Source: Pseudocolwellia agarivorans (lineage in GTDB: Bacteria; Pseudomonadota; Gammaproteobacteria; Enterobacterales; Alteromonadaceae). From it: 64,000 nucleotides of DNA. Position numbers and translations under genes: made by a program. How positions within the stretch are numbered: the stretch's first letter is position 1; each line of letters opens with the position of its first letter. Positions 43,034 through 54,221 of the stretch are shown here, one piece after another. The notes under the pieces are model-generated. The model saw only the letters and a list, made by a program, of their open reading frames with translations, was not told where the DNA came from and made no database searches. Location of the stretch: contig NZ_MUZU01000001.1 of NCBI RefSeq assembly GCF_002000085.1, positions 372,001-436,000 on the forward strand, in the 5' to 3' direction.

Positions 43034-45421
43034 TTACTCACCACCTTCTAGCATATCAGCAAAAGAAGAAAGTTTTTCTAACGCTAAGCTATGCACTGTT
43101 TTTCTTGGATATCGTCCTAAACTATTCGCTTTTCCGGCAGTAACTCCTAGCAGTAATTCTAGCGATTGATCAATATCTTCAACAGCATGTATAGCAAATA
43201 CACCTTCTTCTACCGCATTAATCACTTCATCAGACAGCATGAGGTTGATCACATTGGTGTGAGGAATGATAACTCCTTGTTTTCCAGTTAAACCTCGGTC
43301 TTTACATAAACGATAGAAGCCTTCTATTTTTTCATTCACTCCACCAATAGACTGTACTTCACCGTGTTGATTAATTGAACCTGTAATAGCAATCCCCTGA
43401 TCAATAGGCAGTTGGGTAATTGATGAAATTAATGCGCACAATTCGGCCATTGACGCACTATCACCATCAATATGACCATATGATTGTTCAATCGCAATAT
43501 TAGCTGAAATTGAAACAGGAAATTCTTGACCGTATTTATGCCCCAAATATCCCGTCAACAATAAAAATCCTTTTGAATGAATAGATTTCCCTAAATCGAC
43601 TTCGCGTTCAATATCAGTAACACCTTGACTACCAGCATACACAGTAGCGGTAATACGGGCAGGTGTACCAAAAACACTCTCACCAATTTCAAGTACAGTT
43701 AAACCATTTACTTTACCCACTTGCTTACCTTGCGTGGTAATAAGTACTTGTCGTTCTTTGATTTCGCTCAACCATGTTTCACTAATACGTCCTGTTCTTC
43801 TTTCCTTAGCCGCAAGCGCTAACTTGATATGTTTAGCGGTAAGTTCACCTTCTTCTTTTAGCTTATTCCATAAATAATGAGCTTCATCTAATAAGTCGTT
43901 AGAATGAACGATATTAGCTGATATTTTATGTTGATGTTCTTCTCTTCTTAGCGCGTACTTTATTAGCTCCACAATGGCATCGTTTGATACCGTTGGATAT
44001 TGATTTTTTTGTGCGCGTTGTCGAATTAAATTCGCATAGGCTATAAGGTTATCGTCATTTTTATCAAGGTATCGATCAAAATCAGCAAGTACTCTAAACA
44101 GCTCATTGAACTCTTGATCGTAAGCGTGCAAGGTGTAATAGATGTCAGCATCACCTAAAAGTATAATTTTTACTTTTAACGGGATTTTTTCAGGTTGAAG
44201 GCTATACGAACCAGGCTGAGAAAACTCAGAATATGGGTTTTCTATGGTCACCTCTTGGGTTTTTATCGCTAATTTAAGACGTGCCCACACTAATGGCTGG
44301 TTTAAAATTTTATCAGCATCTAATAATAAATACCCACCATTAGCTTTATGAAGAGCGCCCGGTCGAATCAAACGATAACTCGTATAAGAGCTTCCTTGAA
44401 AGCTAGCAAAATCAACATGCCCAAATAAGTTTTGATAAGTTGGATTTTGCTCATACACGACAGGAGCGCCGCCATTCGCTTCTCGCGAAACTAATAAGTT
44501 AGGTAAAAAATGCTCTACCATGAGTTTACGATTATCTTTGGCTTTTTGTTTTTCGTTATCTTCCCCCACTAAAATATCAAGTACAGTATCAACCACATGC
44601 ACTTTTACTTTAGATAAGTATTTTAAAACACCTAAGTTACTCGAAAACTCATGTTCTAACTCTTTTAATAAAGGCTGAATACTTTGAGCTGCAGTTTCAT
44701 TTTTAAGCTTTTTAAGCTTATCAGTAGATAAACGTTTCCACTTAGGCAGCTCAATCAATTCTTCTGATAATAGGTTTTCTAACTCTGTTAACGACTGATA
44801 AAATGCGCTGCGCTTTTCTTCATCTAAGCTTGCTAGTTCGTTTTCACTTAACGGCTTTCCATCAACAACAGGAGAAAAACCAATCTCGCCGTTTTCTTCA
44901 AATAACATAACGTTGCACTTTAAAGCGGTTTCTTCAACTTTACTGATCGCTTCATCATATTGTTGGTTAAATTCACGATCGATTGCCGCTTTTTGACGCT
45001 GATAGCTAGGGTTATCAAACAGCTCTGGAAATAATGCAATTAAATCATCAATAAAAGTATTAATACGAGCAACCAGTTGTTTGCCATCTCCTGGACTTAA
45101 ATATAACTTATACGGAGCATGAGTATCATCAAAGTTATTGATATAACACCATTCTTCAGGCGTATTTTGATTTTTAGCTGATTCGGTAAGCATTTGTTTT
45201 ATTAATGTTTGTCTGCCCGTTCCATGCTCCCCCATTGCAAATACATTAAAACCAACTGAGTTCATGGCTAAACCAAATTCTAACGCTTCTTTAGCTCTTT
45301 CATGTCCAACAAAAGGCTGTTTGATTTTTTCAATATCATCTGACTGAGTAAATAGAGATTCTGGTAATTGCGCCGTTAGTTTTTGAGGTTTGACCAAGGT
45401 GGTAACGGTTTCTGATGTCAT
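43034..45421 (-). CDS. Lon-like ATP-dependent protease (YcbZ/LonH family)
   Basis: 795 residues. N-terminal AAA-like region with a P-loop variant GEHGTGRQT (64-72) where Arg replaces the usual Lys; long helical insert (about 115-290); second ATPase half; C-terminal Lon protease domain (about 575-770) with the catalytic Ser in HIDGDSASMAE and Lys in GGVNEKIEGF. It belongs to the Lon-like group found beside true Lon in many gammaproteobacteria. Substrates are unknown. The missing Walker lysine suggests altered ATP use, or may be a family trait. Confidence 0.88.
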   Translation of the reverse strand: MTSETVTTLVKPQKLTAQLPESLFTQSDDIEKIKQPFVGHERAKEALEFGLAMNSVGFNVFAMGEHGTGRQTLIKQMLTESAKNQNTPEEWCYINNFDDTHAPYKLYLSPGDGKQLVARINTFIDDLIALFPELFDNPSYQRQKAAIDREFNQQYDEAISKVEETALKCNVMLFEENGEIGFSPVVDGKPLSENELASLDEEKRSAFYQSLTELENLLSEELIELPKWKRLSTDKLKKLKNETAAQSIQPLLKELEHEFSSNLGVLKYLSKVKVHVVDTVLDILVGEDNEKQKAKDNRKLMVEHFLPNLLVSREANGGAPVVYEQNPTYQNLFGHVDFASFQGSSYTSYRLIRPGALHKANGGYLLLDADKILNQPLVWARLKLAIKTQEVTIENPYSEFSQPGSYSLQPEKIPLKVKIILLGDADIYYTLHAYDQEFNELFRVLADFDRYLDKNDDNLIAYANLIRQRAQKNQYPTVSNDAIVELIKYALRREEHQHKISANIVHSNDLLDEAHYLWNKLKEEGELTAKHIKLALAAKERRTGRISETWLSEIKERQVLITTQGKQVGKVNGLTVLEIGESVFGTPARITATVYAGSQGVTDIEREVDLGKSIHSKGFLLLTGYLGHKYGQEFPVSISANIAIEQSYGHIDGDSASMAELCALISSITQLPIDQGIAITGSINQHGEVQSIGGVNEKIEGFYRLCKDRGLTGKQGVIIPHTNVINLMLSDEVINAVEEGVFAIHAVEDIDQSLELLLGVTAGKANSLGRYPRKTVHSLALEKLSSFADMLEGGE

Positions 45422-45550
45422 GAAAATCTCACTATAAAGGTTAGGAAAACAAGCACTTTGCTGGGAAAAAGCTATTTAAAGCCATAATAAGGGCATAGTG
45501 TACTCTTACATTAAGCTAGATAGCAAAGCACAGATTAAAAATAAATATAT

Positions 45551-46045
45551 TTATGGTGTTAAGCTTTTTCGACAAAAAGTCGTACCATTACATTTGATAC
45601 AAGATGAGAGAATAGTGACGTGGTGTATTTGCTGTAAATGATGACAAGTTAAGCATTCTACTTCGCCAAAGCCAATATAGTCGCCTTCCTTGTACAAACC
45701 ATCATGAACAAAGTCTTCTTGAAGTTCAGCCCATTCAACACGTGTTTGGTCAGTTACGCACGCAAGATTTTTCCAAAAAGTTTCTTTTAATAATTGAAGA
45801 TATAAAGAATGTTGAATATCTGATTGTGACTGTTGATAAAACTCGATTAAATCTAACTTAAAGTTAGCGATAAATTGTTGGTACTTTTCTTCTGGAATAC
45901 TTTCGGCAGATTTTACCCACTTTTTAGCTTCTTCTACTAATTCAACTACATGCGTAAGCTCATGTGATTTTAAATCATCAAACCAGCTTACTAAATCATT
46001 ACCGCTAGTATGTGAATTATTGTGAGTGTTAGACTTTTTAGTCAT
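45551..46045 (-). CDS. ybeL: YbeL-type zinc-ribbon protein (DUF1451)
   Basis: 164 residues from the ATG at 46043-46045, which has an AAGGGG ribosome site; the open frame continues 20 codons upstream without support. N-terminal and central helical region, then a C-terminal zinc ribbon with CLTC (x about 16) CIKC. In E. coli ybeL also neighbours leuS. Function unknown. Confidence 0.88.
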   Translation of the reverse strand: MTKKSNTHNNSHTSGNDLVSWFDDLKSHELTHVVELVEEAKKWVKSAESIPEEKYQQFIANFKLDLIEFYQQSQSDIQHSLYLQLLKETFWKNLACVTDQTRVEWAELQEDFVHDGLYKEGDYIGFGEVECLTCHHLQQIHHVTILSSCIKCNGTTFCRKSLTP

Positions 46046-46253
46046 ATTATCCCCTTCAGCTAAACTGATAACAAAGTGACATACAGCTAATTTGAGTATA
46101 GACAATATTCCTAAAATACTTAAATTAGTTTATTTATAGTATGTAGATAAGGTATTCTATAGGTATTAATTTATCCCCTTATATGATCAAGAATGCAATC
46201 AATAATTTCTTGAAAATAATAAGCAATTTTTTTGAATACCTGAGAAATCGTTA

Positions 46254-48842
46254 ATGGAATCCATCTACAATCCCCAATCTATAGAAGCCGAAGTTCAACA
46301 ACATTGGACCGAAAACAAAACATTTGCTGCAGTTGAAAAACCTGAGCAAGAAAAATTTTATTGTTTAGCCATGTTCCCTTACCCAAGTGGTAAATTACAT
46401 ATGGGCCATGTTCGTAACTATAGCTTAGGCGATGTTATTTCTCGATATCAGCGTATGCAAGGCAAAAATGTAATGCAACCTATGGGTTGGGATGCGTTTG
46501 GTTTACCTGCTGAAAATGCGGCAATCAAAAACAAGTCAGCACCTGCTAAATGGACTTACCAAAACATTGATTACATGCGTAATCAATTAAAGTCGTTAGG
46601 TTTTGGTTACGATTGGGACCGCGAATTTGCTACCTGCGATAAAGACTACTACCGCTGGGAACAATGGTTTTTCACTAAACTTTACGAAAAAGGCTTAGTG
46701 TACAAAAAAAATGCTACTGTGAATTGGGATCCTGTTGATCAAACCGTTCTCGCTAACGAACAAGTTATTGATGGCAGAGGATGGCGTTCAGGTGCAATAG
46801 TTGAGCGTAAAGAAATTCCACAATGGTTTATTAAAATTACCGATTATGCTGAAGAGTTATTACAAGATTTAGATCAATTGACTGATTGGCCTGAACAAGT
46901 AAAAACTATGCAACGTAACTGGATTGGTCGTTCTGAAGGTGTTGAATTAACCTTTAATGTTGCCGATTCGAACGAAAGTTTTGATGTTTATACAACTCGC
47001 CCAGACACCTTAATGGGCGTTACGTATGTAGCCGTAGCTGCACAACACCCACTAGCTTTAGAAGCAGCTAAAAATAACGCTGACGTTGCTGCGTTTATTG
47101 AAGGTTGTAAAACCAATAAAGCTACTGAAGCCGACATGGCAACAATGGAAAAGAAAGGTGTTGATCTTGGCTTAAAAGCTATTCACCCAATTACCGGTGA
47201 GTTAGTTCCTGTTTGGGCAGCAAATTTTGTATTAATGGATTACGGTTCAGGTGCTGTAATGTCAGTTCCTGGACACGACCAACGCGACTGGGAATTTGCT
47301 ACTAAATATGGCTTAAACATTACGCAAGTTATTGCGGGTGCTGAAGGCGAAGATATTGCAACAGCTGCTATTACAGAAAAAAATACCTTAATTAACTCAG
47401 GTGAATTTGACGGATTAAACTTTGAAGAAGCTTTTAAAGCCATTTCAGATAAATTAATCGCTGAAAACAAAGGATCTATTAAAGTTAACTATCGCCTACG
47501 TGATTGGGGGGTTTCTCGCCAACGTTATTGGGGCACACCTATCCCAATGATCAACTTAGCTGATGGTACCTCTGTTGCTGTTCCTGAAGATCAGCTACCT
47601 GTAGAGTTACCTGTAGACGTAATTATGGATGGTGTAACATCACCTATTAAAGACGACCCTACATGGGCTAAAACAACATACAATGGCGAAGACGCACTAC
47701 GCGAAACCGATACATTTGATACCTTTATGGAATCGTCTTGGTATTACGCACGTTTTTGTTCATCTGACGATAAAACACAAATGCTTGATCCAGAAAAAGC
47801 AAACTATTGGTTACCTGTTGACCAATATGTTGGCGGTATTGAGCACGCTATTTTACATTTACTTTATGCGCGTTTTTTCCATAAATTATTACGAGATGTA
47901 GGCCTAGTTGATTGTGACGAACCTTTCAAAAAATTACTCTGTCAAGGTATGGTATTAGCGGATACTTATTACCGTGAAGCTGAAAATGGCTCTCAAGACT
48001 GGATAGCACCAACAGACGTAGAAGTTGAACGTAACGAAAAAGGCCAAATAACAGCAGCTAAAAGTAAAATAGACGGTGAAGCGGTTATTTCAGCGGGCAT
48101 GAGTAAAATGTCTAAATCTAAAAATAATGGTATTGACCCACAAGCCGTTATACAACAATACGGTGCTGATACCGTTCGTTTATTTATTATGTTTACTTCA
48201 CCACCGGAGCAAACGTTAGAATGGTCTGACTCAGGGGTTGAAGGCGCACATAGATTCTTAAAACGTGTTTGGAAGCTTGCTTACGACTTTACTCAAGAAG
48301 AAGCTTTAACACCTGAACAAACACTAGCAAATGTGACATTAAATGCAGATCAAAAAGCATTACGTCGCGAATTACATAAAGCAATTGGTAAAGTAAGTGA
48401 TGATATTGGTCGTCGTAATACCTTTAACACGGCAATTGCTGCGATTATGGAGTTAATGAACCATTTAACCAAAGCAAAATTAGATACGGTTGAAGATCGC
48501 GTTGTCATGCAAGAAGCCGTCAGAGCTGTTATTTTAATGCTTACTCCTATTGTTCCGCACTTAAGTCATCATGTTTGGAACATTATTGGCGATGGCAATG
48601 CTGTTGAAAATACACCATGGCCTGCCGTTGATGAAAGTGCCTTAGTGGAAGACGAAAAACTGATTATCGTACAAGTAAACGGTAAATTACGTGCAAAAAT
48701 TACCGTAGCAGCCGATGCAACTAAAGAGCAAGTAGAAACAATAGGTTTTGCAGACGAAGTTGTCGCTCGATTTATTGAAGATAAAACAATACGTAAAGTG
48801 ATATATGTTCCAGGTAAGTTATTAAATATAGTCGCTAACTAA
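46254..48842 (+). CDS. leuS: Leucyl-tRNA synthetase
   Basis: 862 residues, full length. HIGH-type motif is HMGH (about 49-52) and KMSKS occurs as KMSKSKNNG (about 621-629). The editing domain (about 225-415) has TTRPDTLMG. Charges tRNA-Leu and hydrolyses mischarged products. First of a conserved rightward series; a strong terminator follows, so lptE probably relies on read-through or a separate promoter. Confidence 0.98.
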   Translation: MESIYNPQSIEAEVQQHWTENKTFAAVEKPEQEKFYCLAMFPYPSGKLHMGHVRNYSLGDVISRYQRMQGKNVMQPMGWDAFGLPAENAAIKNKSAPAKWTYQNIDYMRNQLKSLGFGYDWDREFATCDKDYYRWEQWFFTKLYEKGLVYKKNATVNWDPVDQTVLANEQVIDGRGWRSGAIVERKEIPQWFIKITDYAEELLQDLDQLTDWPEQVKTMQRNWIGRSEGVELTFNVADSNESFDVYTTRPDTLMGVTYVAVAAQHPLALEAAKNNADVAAFIEGCKTNKATEADMATMEKKGVDLGLKAIHPITGELVPVWAANFVLMDYGSGAVMSVPGHDQRDWEFATKYGLNITQVIAGAEGEDIATAAITEKNTLINSGEFDGLNFEEAFKAISDKLIAENKGSIKVNYRLRDWGVSRQRYWGTPIPMINLADGTSVAVPEDQLPVELPVDVIMDGVTSPIKDDPTWAKTTYNGEDALRETDTFDTFMESSWYYARFCSSDDKTQMLDPEKANYWLPVDQYVGGIEHAILHLLYARFFHKLLRDVGLVDCDEPFKKLLCQGMVLADTYYREAENGSQDWIAPTDVEVERNEKGQITAAKSKIDGEAVISAGMSKMSKSKNNGIDPQAVIQQYGADTVRLFIMFTSPPEQTLEWSDSGVEGAHRFLKRVWKLAYDFTQEEALTPEQTLANVTLNADQKALRRELHKAIGKVSDDIGRRNTFNTAIAAIMELMNHLTKAKLDTVEDRVVMQEAVRAVILMLTPIVPHLSHHVWNIIGDGNAVENTPWPAVDESALVEDEKLIIVQVNGKLRAKITVAADATKEQVETIGFADEVVARFIEDKTIRKVIYVPGKLLNIVAN

Positions 48843-48864
48843 AAACACATATCTATTGTAATTC

Positions 48865-48892
48865 AAGGGTAGAAATATTATTTCTACCCTTT
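48865..48892. terminator. Terminator after leuS
   Basis: AAGGGTAGAAAT pairs with ATTTCTACCCTT across a three-base loop, followed by a short T run. Confidence 0.75.
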
Positions 48893-48969
48893 TAATACTT
48901 AATTTTATTATTAAAAATTCATATCAACTCATTCGTAAAAGTTGGTAGAACAATCAGAGAAATGTAACA

Positions 48970-49479
48970 TTGAAAATAAACGTTAAATCAAATAGCTGCA
49001 CTTTATGGTTATGCTTAATTTTAACATTCGGCTTAATTCAAGGATGTGGATTTCAATTACGCGGCGATTATTTACTTTCTCCTCAATTACAAAACATCTA
49101 TGTAAGTTCAGTTGATAAACATGGCGAGCTAACACGTTTAGTAAAACAACATTTATTGTTTAATAAAATAAACATTACTCCGCAATTAACACAACAAACA
49201 CCTGAATTACGTATTTTAAATGACACCTTAGATAGAAGAACCCTCTCGGTATTTTCTAATGGTCAGGTAGCAGAATACGAGCTTATTTATTCAGCTAAAT
49301 ATCAATTGATTTTTGAAGACCAAGAAGTCAGAGATTATGAAATTGAATTAAATAGAGATTATCAAGACGATCCTAATTTAGCGCTTGCAAAAAGTCGTGA
49401 GTTAACGCTAATGTTAAGTGAAATGCGTCAAGAAGCAGCAGATAAAATTTTAAGAAACTTATCAAGTTTAAAATTATAA
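48970..49479 (+). CDS. lptE: LPS assembly lipoprotein LptE
   Basis: 169 residues from a TTG start; signal peptide ends in lipobox LIQGC (Cys about 26), followed by GFQLRGDY, the family hallmark. LptE plugs and helps assemble the LptD translocon that puts LPS on the cell surface. Order leuS-lptE-holA is standard in gammaproteobacteria. Confidence 0.95.
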   Translation: MKINVKSNSCTLWLCLILTFGLIQGCGFQLRGDYLLSPQLQNIYVSSVDKHGELTRLVKQHLLFNKINITPQLTQQTPELRILNDTLDRRTLSVFSNGQVAEYELIYSAKYQLIFEDQEVRDYEIELNRDYQDDPNLALAKSRELTLMLSEMRQEAADKILRNLSSLKL

Positions 49480-49533
49480 GTTTTACTGTTTACGCTGTTC
49501 TAAATACCACACAAAGAAACTAAGCTATTCATT

Positions 49534-50577
49534 ATGCGTATTTACCATAACAATTTGTCAGCTACACTTAATCAAGGCTTCAAACCTGTTTGGTTAATAT
49601 TTGGTGATGAGCCATGGCAAAAAAATGATAGCTTAGCCACAATTAAAAACACTTACTTACAACAAGGTTTTGACGAGATTATTCGTTTTACTGCCGATGA
49701 TAAGTTTGATTGGTCAAATGTCACTTATGAATACCAATCAATGAGTTTATTTTCCAGTCAACGTATTATCGAAATAGAAATAATATCCGGCAAGGTCAAT
49801 GAAACCGCAAGTAAAGCACTCATAGCGTTAAGTGAACAATTTAATAACGATATTATTTTAATTATTCATGGAGCAAAGCTTGATGCCGCTCAACAAAAAA
49901 AGAAATGGTTTAAAACCTTTGAAAACCTAGGTTGTTTTTTACCTTTATACGATATTGAAGGTAAACAACTCCACCAGTGGCTAAATCGCCAAATTAAGCA
50001 GCTTAATCTAAATATTCATCCTGATGTTCTTCCCTTAATGATTGAGCTATTTGAAGGTAATTTATTAGCTTTAGATCAAGAACTTCAAAAGCTTTCTATT
50101 TTGTTTGGTCAAAATCTAATAACAATACAAGACGCTGAAAAAATTATTATTAATCAGGCTAAATTTAATCCTTTTCAAGTGATTGATACCTTATTAATAG
50201 GCAATTTAAAAAAATGCGTTTCTATTCTTGATCAGCTTCAACATGAAGGGGCTCCAATAGGTCAATTAGTGTGGTTTATGCACAAAGAAATATCTCAATT
50301 AATTGCAATGCAAGAAAGGCTTAAACAAGGCGAATCAATCAACGATTTATATAAATTTTATCGTATATGGGATAAGAAAAAGCCCTTATATCAAAATGCC
50401 TTAAACAATATGAGTATGCATAATTTACAGCAGGGTTTAAGTCGATTAGCACAAGTTGATTTGATCAGTAAAACCGCCAGCGACTTTAATCCCTATTTGT
50501 TACTTTCAGATGTTTGTATCACCTTATATTTTGGGCAAACAACGTCAAACTTACCGTTAGATTACGAATATAGTTAA
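49534..50577 (+). CDS. holA: DNA polymerase III subunit delta
   Basis: 347 residues, normal length. Clamp-loader delta fold; recognisable segments are the N-terminal VWLIFGDEPW and the region around LQGLSRLAQVD near the C-terminus. It opens the beta clamp. Overlaps nadD by one base. Confidence 0.95.
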   Translation: MRIYHNNLSATLNQGFKPVWLIFGDEPWQKNDSLATIKNTYLQQGFDEIIRFTADDKFDWSNVTYEYQSMSLFSSQRIIEIEIISGKVNETASKALIALSEQFNNDIILIIHGAKLDAAQQKKKWFKTFENLGCFLPLYDIEGKQLHQWLNRQIKQLNLNIHPDVLPLMIELFEGNLLALDQELQKLSILFGQNLITIQDAEKIIINQAKFNPFQVIDTLLIGNLKKCVSILDQLQHEGAPIGQLVWFMHKEISQLIAMQERLKQGESINDLYKFYRIWDKKKPLYQNALNNMSMHNLQQGLSRLAQVDLISKTASDFNPYLLLSDVCITLYFGQTTSNLPLDYEYS

Positions 50578-51266
50578 TGAACACCTCAGAGAATATAAGA
50601 GATAAAGCACTAAAAATAGGCATTTTAGGTGGTACTTTCGACCCTATTCATAAAGGCCATATAGAGCCTGCTAAACAAGCCATCAAAAAGTTTTCTCTCG
50701 ATAAAGTCCTCGTAATTCCGGCGCATAAGCCACCTCATAAAAATAGTACAAATGCTTCAACAGAACATCGTGTAAACATGGCAAAACTATTTTGTAAAAA
50801 AGAACCTTTTTTTGAGTTAGACATAAGAGAAATAAAACGCTCTACCCTATCGTACACAATAGATACGTTGAAAGAAATTAAAGCAGAATACCCCACAAGT
50901 GAACTGTATTTTATTATGGGAATGGATTCATTATTAAGCTTTACCACCTGGTATTTATGGCAAGAAATTCTGCAACAATGTCATTTAATTGTGAATACTA
51001 GGCCCGGTTACGATTTATCGAGCATTAACAATGAAAGCAAAAAATTATTAGCTACACACCAATATTTATCTTCTTCTGCTGAGATCACTACAGATAACAA
51101 CGCAGTAAAAAAGTCAGGATATATTTTTTTACACAATTGTGACGACGTAAATATTTCATCCACTGAAATTAGAAAAAAACTAGTAAATAACCTTGAATGC
51201 TCACAATGGTTACCTAGCGATATTATTGAATATATTAACGCTAATCAGTTATATAGAAATAAATAG
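50577..51266 (+). CDS. nadD: Nicotinate-nucleotide adenylyltransferase
   Basis: 229 residues. Nucleotidyltransferase signature GGTFDPIHKGH (about 15-25) and C-terminal ISSTEIRKKL are intact. Joins nicotinate mononucleotide to AMP in NAD synthesis. Start codon overlaps the holA stop, so the two are coupled. Slightly longer than E. coli NadD (213) through its N-terminus. Confidence 0.96.
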   Translation: MNTSENIRDKALKIGILGGTFDPIHKGHIEPAKQAIKKFSLDKVLVIPAHKPPHKNSTNASTEHRVNMAKLFCKKEPFFELDIREIKRSTLSYTIDTLKEIKAEYPTSELYFIMGMDSLLSFTTWYLWQEILQQCHLIVNTRPGYDLSSINNESKKLLATHQYLSSSAEITTDNNAVKKSGYIFLHNCDDVNISSTEIRKKLVNNLECSQWLPSDIIEYINANQLYRNK

Positions 51267-51438
51267 CCCATATTAAAAACAGACCATAATTCTCTTTTAT
51301 TCATCGAACGCGCTAATAACGACTCGAAATTATCAAGTAAGTTTTCGATTCAAGTTAAATGCACGCTTACCTAAGAATTTAAAAAGTGATATTATATAGG
51401 CCATATATAACCATTAATAAAACCAAAGAGAACACACG

Positions 51439-51756
51439 TTGGAAAATACCGCACTTAAAGCCTTTGTTATTGAAAAACTAGAAGACATGAAAGGCCGAGA
51501 TATTACCGTTTTAGATATATCAAAAAAATCAAGTTTTGCTGATTACATGATCGTATGTTCAGGCAACTCAAACAGACATGTAAAATCAATTGCCCAATCA
51601 GTTGCTATGGAATGTAGAGCTGAAGGTTTAGAACCTTTAGGCATTGAAGGAAATGATGTGGGCGAATGGTCACTCGTAGATCTAGGTGAAATTATCGTTC
51701 ATGTTATGACTGACCCTACTAGAGATTTATACCAAATAGAACAATTATGGGAATAG
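51439..51756 (+). CDS. rsfS: Ribosome silencing factor RsfS
   Basis: 105 residues from a TTG start that aligns with E. coli RsfS. Conserved DYMIVCSGNSNRHVKSIA and WSLVDLGEIIVHVM are present. It binds L14 and blocks subunit joining in starved cells. A 172-base gap separates it from nadD, so it probably has its own promoter; rlmH follows after 11 bases. Confidence 0.95.
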   Translation: MENTALKAFVIEKLEDMKGRDITVLDISKKSSFADYMIVCSGNSNRHVKSIAQSVAMECRAEGLEPLGIEGNDVGEWSLVDLGEIIVHVMTDPTRDLYQIEQLWE

Positions 51757-51767
51757 TATAGTTTATT

Positions 51768-52238
51768 ATGCGTATTACCCTTTACGCGGTAGGCAATAAA
51801 ATGCCATCGTGGGTCACGGAAGGATTCAACGAGTATTGCCGAAGATTTCCGCGTGATATGTCATTTCATTTAGTTGAGATCCCTCCAGGTAAACGGGGGA
51901 AAAACGCAGATATTTCTCGTATTCTCGAAAAAGAAGGTGAACTAACCTTAGCGGCTATTCCAAAAGGAAACCGTATTGTTACCCTTGAAGTAGAAGGTAA
52001 ACCTTGGACAACACCTCAATTAGCTCAACAACTTGAACGCTGGCACCACGACAGCAGAGATGTTGCGTTGCTTGTGGGTGGACCTGAAGGGCTAGCACCT
52101 GCTTGTATTAAAGCATCTGAACAAAAGTGGTCTTTATCGCCACTCACTTTACCTCACCCTATGGTAAGAATAGTTGTTGCTGAAAGTTTATATCGTGCGT
52201 GGAGCATTAATAACAACCATCCATATCACAGAGAATAA
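51768..52238 (+). CDS. rlmH: 23S rRNA pseudouridine(1915)-N3-methyltransferase RlmH
   Basis: 156 residues, the normal length. SPOUT-fold knot motifs include [11 protein letters not shown] and [25 protein letters not shown]-type sequence. Methylates helix 69 of 23S rRNA in assembled 70S ribosomes. Located between rsfS and mrdA as in E. coli. Confidence 0.97.
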   Translation: MRITLYAVGNKMPSWVTEGFNEYCRRFPRDMSFHLVEIPPGKRGKNADISRILEKEGELTLAAIPKGNRIVTLEVEGKPWTTPQLAQQLERWHHDSRDVALLVGGPEGLAPACIKASEQKWSLSPLTLPHPMVRIVVAESLYRAWSINNNHPYHRE

Positions 52239-52244
52239 CCTTAA

Positions 52245-54221
52245 GTGTCAGCACGTAAACGCATTTCCATAAAAAACCATACGGCAGAAGCTAACTTATT
52301 TGCACGTAGAGCTTTTATTTCATTTATCGGAATATTAATTATGTTGCTGATCTTATTCAGTAATATATATAGCCTTGAGGTTAATTCTTACGATAAATAC
52401 CAAACAAAATCTAACTCTAATCGTATAAAATTATTGCCTGTTGCTCCTAACCGCGGTCTTATATTTGATCGAAACGGCGTTTTATTAGCTGAAAACAAAC
52501 CTATTTATAGTTTAGAAGTCATTCCTGAAGATGTTAAAAACATACAAGAAAAACTAACAGAAGTAGGTCAATTATTAGATATTAGCGCAGAAAAACAAGA
52601 AAAAGTTCTGAAGTCTATTCGTAGCAAACGACGTTTTAAACCTGTTGAAATACACTCTCGGTTGAGTGATCAACAAGTTGCTACTTTTTCGGTAAATCAA
52701 CATAAATTCCCTGGTTTTTTTATTGATGCCCGATTAAAGCGTTACTACCCTTTTGGTGATTTAACAACGCATTCAATAGGTTATGTGGCTAGAATAAACC
52801 AACGTGACAACATAAAACTTGAAGATCAGGGTAAAGCTGATAACTATGCTGCAACCCGCAATATAGGTAAATTAGGCTTAGAAAAATATTACGAAGACGT
52901 ACTACATGGCACCATAGGTCACCAAGAAGTAGAAATAAATAACCAAGGTAGAATAATAAGAACCCTAAGCTTTAATCCTCCTGTACCAGGAAAAGACATT
53001 ACATTAAGCCTTGATATTGAATTACAAATGGTCGCTAAACGTGCCTTATCGGGAAAACGCGGTTCAATCGTTATTATGGATCCTCGCAATGGTGAAATAC
53101 TCGCTATGTATTCAAACCCTAGCTACGACGGTAATTTATTTGTTCACGGTATTAGTAGCAAAAATTATAATAAATTAAGAAACTCTAAAGACTTACCTTT
53201 TATCAATAGAAGTACGCAAGGCCTATTTCCGCCAGCTTCAACCATAAAACCTCTTATCGCCTTAACAGGTCTAGAAGAAAAAATGATCACCCCAGAATAT
53301 GAAATTTTTGATCCCGGCTTTTATCAACTTAAAGGTGTTAAAACCAAAAGGCGCGATTGGAAAAAATGGGGGCATGGTAAAGTCAACTTAACCAAGTCTT
53401 TAGAAGAGTCTTGTAATGTGTATTACTACGACCTTGCCTTTAGATTAGGCATAACGCGTATAAGTAACATGATGGAAAAGTTTGGCTTTGGTGAGTATAG
53501 CGGTTTAGATATTCATGAAGAGCGAAGCGGTACTATGCCAAGTGTTGAATGGAAAAGAGCCAAATATAACCAACAATGGTATACCGGCGAAACGCTATCG
53601 GTGGGTATAGGGCAAAGTTATTGGACAGTAACCCCCATTCAACTCGTTAATGCAATTACAATTTTGGTCAATAAAGGTGAAGTAAAAATACCACATTTAT
53701 TAAAATCAACGACCGAAACAACCAATATCATCATTGATAATAAAAAATCAGTGTCTACGGTCACTAAAGATGTCGTTTACGAAGACAAACCCCCTATCAT
53801 TATACAAGATCCGAAAAATTGGGATTTAGTACTAGATGCTTTACATAATACTGTTCAAAAATACGGAGCAACAGGTTATAACGCATTTAAAGGAACAACT
53901 TACGATGCAGCAGGTAAAACTGGTTCAGCGCAGGTTGCCAACATTAAACAAGATGAAAAATACGATGCAGAAACTACGCAAGAGAATCAACGCGATAACG
54001 CTATGTTTATCTCTTTTGCTCCCTATGAGTCACCAGAAATAGTCGTAGCAGTTGCTATAGAAAACGTAGCAAAAGGTGGTGGTGCCTCAAACGCAGCGCC
54101 AGTAGCAAGGCAAATGATGGATCAGTATTTTGGTGACAGAGTGATTATCAGTAAAGATCCAAGTCGCCACCCACATCACACAAAAGTTTATGGTGAAAAA
54201 AACGTGAGTAACCACAAGTGA
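52245..54221 (+). CDS. mrdA: Penicillin-binding protein 2 (elongasome transpeptidase)
   Basis: 658 residues from a GTG start. N-terminal membrane anchor (about 25-46), PBP dimer domain with PNRGLIFDRNG, then transpeptidase domain with STIK (SxxK, about 351-354), SCN (SxN) and KTG motifs. Cross-links peptidoglycan during rod elongation. Overlaps mrdB by four bases. Confidence 0.97.
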   Translation: MSARKRISIKNHTAEANLFARRAFISFIGILIMLLILFSNIYSLEVNSYDKYQTKSNSNRIKLLPVAPNRGLIFDRNGVLLAENKPIYSLEVIPEDVKNIQEKLTEVGQLLDISAEKQEKVLKSIRSKRRFKPVEIHSRLSDQQVATFSVNQHKFPGFFIDARLKRYYPFGDLTTHSIGYVARINQRDNIKLEDQGKADNYAATRNIGKLGLEKYYEDVLHGTIGHQEVEINNQGRIIRTLSFNPPVPGKDITLSLDIELQMVAKRALSGKRGSIVIMDPRNGEILAMYSNPSYDGNLFVHGISSKNYNKLRNSKDLPFINRSTQGLFPPASTIKPLIALTGLEEKMITPEYEIFDPGFYQLKGVKTKRRDWKKWGHGKVNLTKSLEESCNVYYYDLAFRLGITRISNMMEKFGFGEYSGLDIHEERSGTMPSVEWKRAKYNQQWYTGETLSVGIGQSYWTVTPIQLVNAITILVNKGEVKIPHLLKSTTETTNIIIDNKKSVSTVTKDVVYEDKPPIIIQDPKNWDLVLDALHNTVQKYGATGYNAFKGTTYDAAGKTGSAQVANIKQDEKYDAETTQENQRDNAMFISFAPYESPEIVVAVAIENVAKGGGASNAAPVARQMMDQYFGDRVIISKDPSRHPHHTKVYGEKNVSNHK

